DNA of 5,609 bases from NCBI GenBank assembly GCA_947176675.1, contig CAMWRN010000177.1:1-5609 (forward strand). The letters run 5' to 3'. The position numbers were made by a program, and so were the translations under genes. Under the pieces are notes generated by a model. That model was not told where the DNA came from, made no database searches, and saw nothing but the letters and a program-made list of their open reading frames with translations. Positions 1-4,938 of this stretch are shown in pieces (within the stretch, counting starts at the first letter, position 1; each line of letters opens with the position of its first letter). This DNA comes from an uncultured Clostridia bacterium (GTDB lineage Bacteria; Bacillota; Clostridia; Oscillospirales; Ruminococcaceae).

Positions 1-6
1 ACAATA

Positions 7-891
7 TTATTCCTTTTTATCCTTATTATACATATCCTCACAATGCGTACTGCAAAATTCTTTACTCGAATCGCTTGCCATAAACACTTTCATACAATTC
101 TGACAAATACGAATAGGATTATCGCTGTCCGTAAGCATAAAGCTGAACATCATCTGTACTCCAAGCATAAGCGAATTAAAGTCCCATACTATCGTTGGCT
201 TTTCAAGCAGAGCAATACGGTAAGTCGGAGCAATACCACCGAAAGCCTCCATACCCTGCCGTAACAACAGTCGTTCCTCGGAGGGCGTTTTATCATAATC
301 CTCATAATAGAGCATAGCAGTAAAATATGTAAACGCCAAATCAGTAAACTGTCGCTTTATCCATTCGTACCGCTCGGCATATTCCCGCTGAAAGCTCATA
401 TTTACCGCAATAGGCTTGTCAGACATCGTCATAGCTAAAGCCGCCATAATGCGGTCGTTTTTTACATTCCACACAGATTCAACTCCGTGCTTTGCAACGT
501 CTGGCTTATCAAACGGGAAAAACAAATTCAGATAGTCGCTTGTAGACATAGTTTCTTTTTTAATAAAATGATTTTTCGGCAGATACACAGCTTCGTAATC
601 CATAAAGTTCGGAGTAGTTGGTAATGCCGTCATTAAACCGAGCAAACCGTAATTCACGGCAAACTGCCGAATTGCTTCCCGTATATCCTTGTCGGAAAAT
701 TTGGGCGAACGCATACTGCCGATATTTATAGCGTCCAAAACTATCTGCGTATATTTTTCAAGCGGGTCGTAAATGCTCGGCTGCGCCGTTTTTGCGGGAG
801 TAAGATACAGCGTACCATCAGCCGCCGATTTCCATTCATATTTGCTGTACCGCACCCAATTTGAACTTGTGCATTCAAAAAAGTTATTCAT
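7..891 (-). CDS. DUF6076-like protein with C-terminal zinc finger
   Basis: The product is 294 aa and its biochemical role is unknown. I recognise it from general form as DUF6076-like, a family found in Firmicute mobile elements. The body is mixed alpha/beta without a clear enzyme motif, signal peptide or membrane segment. The C-terminus holds a C-x2-C-x13-C-x3-C zinc finger at Cys263, Cys266, Cys280 and Cys284, with Phe four residues after the second Cys, suggesting a nucleic-acid or protein contact role. An ATG at 918 is possible. I prefer ATG at 891 because AGGAG (899-903) lies 7 nt upstream and the ATG overlaps the DUF6429 stop as ATGAATAA, a translational-coupling arrangement. It is the distal gene of the leftward operon and ends in TAA at 7-9; no terminator fits in the remaining bases. 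The finger matches two at the recombinase C-terminus in spacing. Confidence 0.85.
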   Translation of the reverse strand: MNNFFECTSSNWVRYSKYEWKSAADGTLYLTPAKTAQPSIYDPLEKYTQIVLDAINIGSMRSPKFSDKDIREAIRQFAVNYGLLGLMTALPTTPNFMDYEAVYLPKNHFIKKETMSTSDYLNLFFPFDKPDVAKHGVESVWNVKNDRIMAALAMTMSDKPIAVNMSFQREYAERYEWIKRQFTDLAFTYFTAMLYYEDYDKTPSEERLLLRQGMEAFGGIAPTYRIALLEKPTIVWDFNSLMLGVQMMFSFMLTDSDNPIRICQNCMKVFMASDSSKEFCSTHCEDMYNKDKKE

Positions 892-1174
892 GTTTTTGCT
901 CCTGTTTACAATCTTCAATGCCGTACTTATTTAACAATTCTTTTGCTTTTTCAATGCCGCTGCCCGTAATATATACCGACTTTGAGCGGGACGGACGCTC
1001 GCCCTGTCTAATGTAATCGGCGTTACTTAATTCGTTCAGAACATCAAAATTATAGCCTTTCCAAGCATAAAAATCTTCGGCGTTGGCGAATCTGCCTCTC
1101 TCCGTAAAACGGGAAAGATATATCAACATCATAGTTAATTCCTGCATTGCTTTTTCCGCATTTATTTTTTCCAT
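884..1174 (-). CDS. DUF6429-like small protein
   Basis: The product is 96 aa, soluble and of unknown function. It resembles the DUF6429 family, recognisable by an N-terminal helical part (residues about 1-30) followed by AWKGYNFDVLNEL and then SRSKSVYITGSGIEKAKELL. This layout looks like a small winged-helix domain: recognition helix, charged wing, then a beta strand and terminal helix. A DNA-binding role is therefore an inference only. An ATG at 1183 touches AAAGGA (1184-1189) with no spacing, so the ATG at 1174, 9 nt from that Shine-Dalgarno, is the better start. The gene sits about 35 nt after the sigma-like gene and has its own strong promoter. Its TAA overlaps the start of the DUF6076-like gene, so the two are very likely made from one transcript. 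Confidence 0.85.
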   Translation of the reverse strand: MEKINAEKAMQELTMMLIYLSRFTERGRFANAEDFYAWKGYNFDVLNELSNADYIRQGERPSRSKSVYITGSGIEKAKELLNKYGIEDCKQEQKHE

Positions 1175-1200
1175 TAACCACATTCCTTTATATTTTATTT

Positions 1201-1212
1201 ATAGTATACTAT
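1201..1212. repeat. 12-bp perfect palindrome over the -10 box
   Basis: ATAGTATACTAT is a perfect palindrome covering the whole -10 box of the DUF6429 promoter and the sigma-like stop codon. Its position would suit an operator, but AT-rich palindromes also arise by chance. Confidence 0.4.
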
Positions 1213-1231
1213 TTCTCACTAATAATGTCAA
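1203..1231 (-). promoter_or_regulatory. sigma-A-type promoter for DUF6429/DUF6076 operon
   Basis: Reading leftward, the sequence is TTGACA (1226-1231), a 17-nt spacer, then TATACT (1203-1208). This is a perfect -35 and a 5/6 -10 at ideal spacing. The -35 box lies in the last codons of the sigma-like gene and the spacer covers its TAG stop. Transcription would start near 1196, just ahead of AAAGGA (1184-1189). The promoter lets the two downstream genes be expressed independently of the sigma-like gene. Confidence 0.75.
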
Positions 1232-1943
1232 TCTTTATATCATTTTCCGTCAAAAAATTTTTTTCAAGCAAGGTCAGCGTACCTTGCTGTATTCTTTCGT
1301 TTAACGCTTCAAGCAATTTTTTTCGTATTCTTTTCAGCATTGTACCCCTAACCTTGCGTATATTTCTGTCCGACTGCCCTTTTATTGCAGCAATTCGTGT
1401 GGAACTATACTGCCGAATAGCATACAGGAAAAGCAAAAATTTCTGTTCCTCATTCAGACCGTAAAGTATATCCGCTATGTATTCCTCAGTCACAAGCTCG
1501 TTTATCTCATAGGGACAGCAGAAAATTGCGTCAAGGAAATCTCCCATGCGGTTCTGCTTTTCAAGCATACTGTTAAGCGCGTTGGGAAAGCACTTCGCGT
1601 CAAAAGACGCGCCGTATTCAAGAGGAATATCATCATTACTGCGGAGTATTTCGTGATAACGCTCCCTGCGCTCACGGTTAGCGTCCAGCCTGTCCCACCA
1701 CGCAGCTACATTTTTAAAATCAGTTACAGTTCTTGCCGAATCTTCAAGACGTTTAAGAGCCTCCGCTCTTAATTCTCTTTTGAGCAGCTTCCGTTCAGGC
1801 TGCTCGTCCTCATCATCTTCAATAGGCTTTTCCTTTGCGTCGGCTTCTATTTCACCAATCAATAGTTGTTCGGTTACAAACTGCCGCTGTACTTCTTCTG
1901 GAAGTTCCGCTTCAACATATTCAATTTCTTCATCTTCATACAT
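1209..1943 (-). CDS. sigma-70 region-4-like HTH protein
   Basis: The product is 244 aa. Residues 1-60 are very acidic and probably disordered. Residues about 70-110 hold a conserved-looking segment (TVTDFKNVAAWWDRLDANR), and residues about 163-212 (LNEEQKFLLFLYAIRQYS, then STRIAAIKGQSDRNIRKV and a basic tail) look like a sigma region 4 helix-turn-helix. No clear region 2, which would melt the -10, is visible. It may therefore be a sigma-like transcription regulator rather than a complete sigma factor. The start at 1943 is supported by GGGAGG (1953-1958) 9 nt upstream. The gene is divergent from the tnpW-recombinase operon and shares its 188-bp control region, so it is a good candidate regulator of excision or transfer genes. 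That role is inferred from position only. Confidence 0.8.
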   Translation of the reverse strand: MYEDEEIEYVEAELPEEVQRQFVTEQLLIGEIEADAKEKPIEDDEDEQPERKLLKRELRAEALKRLEDSARTVTDFKNVAAWWDRLDANRERRERYHEILRSNDDIPLEYGASFDAKCFPNALNSMLEKQNRMGDFLDAIFCCPYEINELVTEEYIADILYGLNEEQKFLLFLYAIRQYSSTRIAAIKGQSDRNIRKVRGTMLKRIRKKLLEALNERIQQGTLTLLEKNFLTENDIKIDIISEK

Positions 1944-1961
1944 TGGCAGAAACCTCCCTCG

Positions 1962-1991
1962 AAAAATATTTTTAGAATTTTTTTAAATTCT
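1962..1991 (-). promoter_or_regulatory. two AT-rich palindromes in the sigma-like gene's leader
   Basis: AAAAATATTTTT (1962-1973) is a perfect palindrome. It directly abuts a hairpin with 7-bp arms AGAATTT (1974-1980) and AAATTCT (1985-1991) around a TTTT loop. Both lie in the leftward leader just upstream of the Shine-Dalgarno (1953-1958). They may affect translation or bind a protein. The helices are AT-only and so weak. Confidence 0.35.
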
Positions 1992-2084
1992 GCGAAAAAC
2001 AGTTCCGCTTGATACCCGTAAATTCTCCTATTAATGAGGGAGCACTATATTGTTCCTGACAAGAACGGAGAAAATCACATATCA

Positions 2085-2113
2085 ATTATACACTATTTTT
2101 ACAAAATTTTCAA
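2085..2113 (-). promoter_or_regulatory. sigma-A-type promoter for the sigma-like gene
   Basis: Reading leftward, the sequence is TTGAAA (2108-2113), a 17-nt spacer, then TATAAT (2085-2090), giving a 5/6 -35 and a perfect -10. The predicted start near 2078 leaves a leader of about 135 nt before the ATG at 1943. The promoter overlaps the upstream region of the divergent tnpW-like gene, so the two directions could interfere. I see no equally good rightward promoter; the best is CTGACA (2056-2061) with TATCAA (2080-2085) at 18 nt, which is weak. Confidence 0.75.
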
Positions 2114-2118
2114 GACAT

Positions 2119-2134
2119 AGGAGGGATTTGTATA
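2119..2134 (+). promoter_or_regulatory. RBS and ATA start of the tnpW-like gene
   Basis: AGGAGG (2119-2124) is followed by 7 nt and then ATA (2132-2134). The frame is open back to a TGA at 2057-2059 with no ATG, GTG or TTG. The first in-frame ATG is at 2225, inside the conserved core. The ideally spaced Shine-Dalgarno therefore points to ATA as the initiation codon, or to a start codon lost by one G-to-A change. Confidence 0.65.
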
Positions 2135-2335
2135 GTAAACAAGAATTTTTATTACACAACTTATCGTATCGGCTCAACTACCTATAAGGTCAAGGTGGTA
2201 TTTAATGACACAGTGAATGAAACAATGGAGGATAAAATTTTGAGAATTATTCGCAATGAAATATTGACTGACAGAGAAAAATGTGGTAATATAGAATTAC
2301 CGCAAATGAGCCGTCAGTCTGAAAGGAGCGCCTGA
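2132..2335 (+). CDS. TnpW-like transposon protein, apparent ATA start
   Basis: The product is 67 aa. The core (residues about 9-43: TTYRIGSTTYKVKVVF, then NETMEDKILRIIRNE) matches what I recall of the transposon-encoded TnpW family: small proteins next to TnpX-type serine recombinases, with a TYRIGNTTY-like strand pair followed by an ETMEDKILR helix. The function is unproven. A role as an accessory or directionality factor for the recombinase is an inference from context. The frame has no ATG, GTG or TTG upstream of the core; ATA at 2132 is 7 nt from AGGAGG. The residues after about 44 (ILTDREKCG and onward) are less conserved in character. The TGA (2333-2335) lies 3 nt before the recombinase ATG, and the recombinase Shine-Dalgarno (AAAGGAG, 2322-2328) lies inside this gene, so the two are probably translationally coupled. 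Confidence 0.75.
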   Translation: MVNKNFYYTTYRIGSTTYKVKVVFNDTVNETMEDKILRIIRNEILTDREKCGNIELPQMSRQSERSA

Positions 2336-2338
2336 TTT

Positions 2339-4345
2339 ATGGCAATTTTACAGACTGAAAAAATTACGGCATTATACGAAAGGCTGTCCCGCGACGACGA
2401 CCAAATCGGGGATAGTAATTCGATAGTTAATCAGAAAAAATACCTCGAAAACTTCGCTGAACAAAAGGGCTACACCAACTGTATCCACTATACGGACGAC
2501 GGGTGGAGCGGCGGCAATTTTGACCGTCCAGCGTGGAAAAAACTTGTTTCCGATATTGAATCGGGCAAGGTGGCGCACGTCCTTGTTAAGGATATGTCCC
2601 GAATCGGCAGAGATTATTTGCAGACGGGATTTTATACCGAGGTAATGTTCCGTCAGCACGGCGTTCATTTCGTCGCTATTGCAAACAGCGTAGACAGCGA
2701 CGACCAGAACAGCAACGAATTCGCCCCATTTCTTAATATTATGAACGAGTGGTATTTGCGTGATTTAAGCCGCAAGCAACGCACAGCTATTCGCGTAAAA
2801 GGCGAATCGGGAAAGCCCACAACAAACTGTGCTATTTACGGGTATTTGAACGACCCAAACGACAAATACAAATGGGTAATTGACGAGGAAGCGGCGGCAA
2901 TTGTCCGTAAAATTTACCGTTTAACTATTGAGGGCTTGGGACCATATGACATTGCCCGAATACTTTATGAAGACAAGGTTGAAACTCCCGCAGTATATTT
3001 CGGCAAAAAGAATATGGGCGTTTGGAAAAGCAAAGAGGAATTTTCCAATCCATATAATTGGAGCGGATTTATTGTCGGTCAGATTTTATCAAAGCCTGAA
3101 TATATGGGACATACAGTTAATTTCCGCTCTCATAAAGCTTCGTATAAAGATAAAAATGCTGTTAAAAATCCAAAAGAAAAATGGCTTATTTTTGAGAATA
3201 CACACGAAGCTATTGTTGATAAGGAAACTTGGGAATTGGCGCAAAAGCTCCGAAAAACACCGAGGCGGCACGATACATTAGGTGAAGCCAATCCGCTGAC
3301 GGGACTTTTGTACTGTGCCGACTGCGGCGCGAAAATGTATAATCACCGTAATAAAGGCGGTTCTAAAGGGAAACAGTATCCTTCGGATTTTTTTGATTGC
3401 TCAACCTATACGTTGGCATTTCAAAAACACACAAAATCCTGCCGAAGTCATTACATAAATACAAAATCCTTGAAAATATTGATTTTGAACACAATAAAAA
3501 ATGTCAGCAAATACGCTGTTTCCAATAAAGACGAATTTATGGAAAAGGTGCGGACGGCGTCCCAAATACGTCAGGAGGAAGCTGCGAAAGATACAAAAAG
3601 GAAGCTTAAAAAAGACAGCAAACGCGTTGCCGAGCTTGATAATATCATTAAAAAGTTATACGAATCCTTTGCCGTCGGTCGCATATCCGAGGAACGCTTT
3701 GACATTCTTATCAAGGAATACGAAGCAGAGCAGAAAACGCTTCATACTTCTGTAGCGGAAGCGGAAAATCAGTTAGCTGTTTTTGAAAAAGATACCGCTA
3801 ATGTCGAGCAATTTCTTGAACTTGCGAAAAAGTACACCGATTTTACGGAGCTTACAACGGTTATGATAAATGAATTTATCGAAAAAATCATTGTTCACAC
3901 TCCCGAAAAGGTAGACGGCGACCGCGTTCAGGAGGTTGAAATTCATCTTAATTTTATTGGACGGTTTGAGCTTCCTCCTCCCGAACTTATTGCGGAAGAA
4001 ATCAAGCGGCAGAAAATGTTACACAGGCAGCGGATACGGAGCAGAGAGCGTTATCAGCTTATAAAGGCGGGAGTGCATAAAGTCGGAGAGCCTAAGCTTA
4101 CCTGTAAATTTTGCGGAAATATATTTGAATCAAAAAGTTCTGCCGCAATGTTCTGTAATCCGAATTGTCGAAGTAAGTATTACATACGCGAAAAGGCTGA
4201 GGAAAGACGGCGCGATGTTGTTTGTCCGATTTGCGGAAATACTTTCAGCACAACGCGGGCGGACGCAAAATATTGCTGCGATAGTTGCAGAGAAAAAGCA
4301 GCCCGCAAACGCAGCGCGGAGAAAAGAAAACAGAAAACTACATAA
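2339..4345 (+). CDS. large serine recombinase (TnpX-like site-specific integrase)
   Basis: The product is 668 aa and would excise and insert the element. Residues 9-150 form the resolvase/invertase catalytic domain. The YERLS motif gives catalytic Ser17, and DMSRIGRDY supplies the active-site arginines, Arg88 and Arg91. Residues about 160-300 form the Recombinase domain. A zinc ribbon follows with Cys326, Cys329, Cys354 and Cys368, then a charged coiled coil (about 405-490) and a DUF4368-like segment (about 490-550). Beyond the usual end are two C-x2-C-x13-C-x3-C zinc fingers (Cys589/592/606/610 and Cys629/632/646/650) and a basic tail. As I recall, Tn4451 TnpX is 707 aa, so the length fits, but the twin fingers are a notable tail. 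The frame is intact with all catalytic residues. The start at 2339 has AAAGGAG 10 nt upstream. Confidence 0.96.
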   Translation: MAILQTEKITALYERLSRDDDQIGDSNSIVNQKKYLENFAEQKGYTNCIHYTDDGWSGGNFDRPAWKKLVSDIESGKVAHVLVKDMSRIGRDYLQTGFYTEVMFRQHGVHFVAIANSVDSDDQNSNEFAPFLNIMNEWYLRDLSRKQRTAIRVKGESGKPTTNCAIYGYLNDPNDKYKWVIDEEAAAIVRKIYRLTIEGLGPYDIARILYEDKVETPAVYFGKKNMGVWKSKEEFSNPYNWSGFIVGQILSKPEYMGHTVNFRSHKASYKDKNAVKNPKEKWLIFENTHEAIVDKETWELAQKLRKTPRRHDTLGEANPLTGLLYCADCGAKMYNHRNKGGSKGKQYPSDFFDCSTYTLAFQKHTKSCRSHYINTKSLKILILNTIKNVSKYAVSNKDEFMEKVRTASQIRQEEAAKDTKRKLKKDSKRVAELDNIIKKLYESFAVGRISEERFDILIKEYEAEQKTLHTSVAEAENQLAVFEKDTANVEQFLELAKKYTDFTELTTVMINEFIEKIIVHTPEKVDGDRVQEVEIHLNFIGRFELPPPELIAEEIKRQKMLHRQRIRSRERYQLIKAGVHKVGEPKLTCKFCGNIFESKSSAAMFCNPNCRSKYYIREKAEERRRDVVCPICGNTFSTTRADAKYCCDSCREKAARKRSAEKRKQKTT

Positions 4346-4354
4346 TTAACGCAT

Positions 4355-4397
4355 AAGGCGGCTTGTGAGAAATTCACAGGCTGCCTTTGATATTTTT
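4355..4397 (+). terminator. hairpin terminator after the recombinase
   Basis: Arms AAGGCGGCTTGTGA (4355-4368) and TCACAGGCTGCCTT (4374-4387) pair over 14 bp with two G-U wobbles around a GAAAT loop. An interrupted T-rich tail follows (to 4397). The hairpin starts 9 nt after the stop codon. The short T-tract may make it leaky, which would allow some read-through into the DUF3847-like gene. Confidence 0.7.
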
Positions 4398-4520
4398 GAT
4401 ATTAATTTCGCTCTTGTTTGGTATTACAGAAATATCAAACAAGGGCATTTTTACTACCACAATTATTTTTAAAAAATATGTAATATCAAAAATTAAAATT
4501 TTGGTATTATGCCGATATTA
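4386..4520. repeat. iteron-like TTTGRTATTA cluster
   Basis: Six copies of TTTGRTATTW are present. Forward copies are at 4386-4395, 4395-4404, 4417-4426 and 4500-4509; reverse copies are at 4430-4439 and 4481-4490. A partial forward copy (GATATTA) ends at 4520. The first two are tandem 9-bp units. The others pair into two hairpins: 4413-4424 with 4432-4443 (12 bp, 7-nt loop) and 4481-4491 with 4499-4509 (11 bp, 7-nt loop). The stretch between the recombinase and the DUF3847-like gene has no gene of its own. A binding array for an element protein is plausible, but the DNA is AT-rich and the function unknown. Confidence 0.55.
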
Positions 4521-4542
4521 AATCGTATTATTTTTACTACCA
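4447..4542 (+). repeat. 13-bp direct repeat ATTTTTACTACCA
   Basis: ATTTTTACTACCA occurs at 4447-4459 and again at 4530-4542, starts 83 bp apart. The second copy runs into the AGGAGG of the DUF3847-like gene. It could be a duplicated regulatory site or the trace of a local duplication. Confidence 0.6.
4502..4510 (+). promoter_or_regulatory. possible extended -10 promoter for the DUF3847-like gene
   Basis: TGGTATTAT reads as TG-N-TATTAT, an extended -10 with 5/6 match to TATAAT. No good -35 stands 17 nt upstream. It coincides with a TTTGGTATTA repeat copy, so binding there could repress it. A second candidate is TATTAT at 4526-4531. This is a weak call. Confidence 0.3.
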
Positions 4543-4556
4543 AAGGAGGAATTTCA

Positions 4557-4760
4557 ATGACAGAAAACGAGAAAAATTTGTTGCAGGCAAAGCACCGTTT
4601 GGAGGAAGCGCAGGCTCGTGACCGTGTAAAGGAGCGAAAAGCTCGGACGCGACGGTTAATTCAAGAGGGTGCTATTCTTGAAAAGTTTTTCCCTGTTGTA
4701 TCTTCTATGGAGCTTGATGAATTAGAGTATTATTTATATGAAATCGCAAGACAAATTTAA
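4557..4760 (+). CDS. DUF3847-like small protein
   Basis: The product is 67 aa and of unknown function. It resembles the DUF3847 family, often found just upstream of MobA/MobL relaxases in Firmicute mobile elements. Residues 3-35 form a highly charged, probably coiled-coil helix. The family-like centre KARTRRLIQEGAILEKFFP follows, then a short acidic C-terminal helix (ELDELEYYLYEI). The frame opens earlier at 4509, but AAGGAGG ending at 4549 stands 7 nt before ATG 4557 and fixes the start there. The stop (4758-4760) is immediately followed by a strong terminator. Its position beside oriT and the relaxase suggests a mobilization accessory or regulatory role, which is inference. Confidence 0.85.
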   Translation: MTENEKNLLQAKHRLEEAQARDRVKERKARTRRLIQEGAILEKFFPVVSSMELDELEYYLYEIARQI

Positions 4761-4802
4761 GCAGCGGGACGTTCGGGCAACCGAGCGTCCCGCTGCTTTT
4801 TT
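4761..4802 (+). terminator. strong intrinsic terminator with GCAA tetraloop
   Basis: The arms GCAGCGGGACGTTCGG (4761-4776) and CCGAGCGTCCCGCTGC (4781-4796) pair over 16 bp with one U-G wobble. They close a GCAA loop of GNRA type and are followed by six T residues (4797-4802). It begins at the base after the DUF3847-like stop codon and ends directly before the oriT segment, so it would stop rightward transcripts from entering oriT. Confidence 0.95.
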
Positions 4803-4883
4803 CCCGAAGGGCGCACTTACTCACCACCGTCCTTTGGGACGGCGGTGGTATCCCTCCCTGCGGTTGGGAACGTGCGCTCTGCG
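4803..4883 (-). other. probable oriT, IncQ/MOBQ-type nick region
   Basis: On the minus strand TAAGTGCGCCCT occupies 4819 down to 4808. I recall this as the nick core of the RSF1010/R1162 (IncQ) family, also used by Gram-positive plasmids such as pGO1 and pIP501, with cleavage between TAAGTGCG and CCCT, here between 4812 and 4811. Just 5' of it on the same strand is a hairpin: ACCACC+GTCC (4823-4832) pairs with GGAC (4837-4840) and GGTGGT (4844-4849), with a GGC bulge. The hairpin-then-nick layout matches RSF1010. An outer imperfect inverted repeat (4805-4816 and 4872-4883, 10 of 12) encloses the region. The relaxase gene follows, as expected. Transfer in the 5'-to-3' direction would bring in the recombinase side first. 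Confidence 0.8.
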
Positions 4884-4889
4884 AGGCAG

Positions 4890-4913
4890 TTACGGCTTCT
4901 GCGGAAGCCGTAA
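4890..4913 (+). promoter_or_regulatory. 10-bp perfect hairpin upstream of the relaxase RBS
   Basis: TTACGGCTTC (4890-4899) and GAAGCCGTAA (4904-4913) are perfect inverted repeats around a TGCG loop, 7 nt before AAAGGGA (4921-4927). There is no T-tract, so it is not a normal terminator. It may be part of oriT, a relaxase-binding site, or an mRNA structure that controls relaxase translation. Confidence 0.6.
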
Positions 4914-4938
4914 AATATTGAAAGGGACAGTGATAATC

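Noticed and set aside
2052..2066. GTTC-N7-GAAC dyad as an operator for the tnpW-recombinase operon
   Set aside because: The arms are only 4 bp and a competing TTGT/ACAA pairing overlaps them, so it is not distinguishable from chance.
1944..2131. Left end or attachment site of the element upstream of the recombinase operon
   Set aside because: Tn4451-like recombinases use short sites with a GA core that cannot be identified without the other end or an empty target site, and mobile-element-type genes continue on the left.
2928..3281. Alternative rightward frame inside the recombinase gene
   Set aside because: It is an out-of-frame shadow of an intact conserved recombinase domain and has no recognisable domain.
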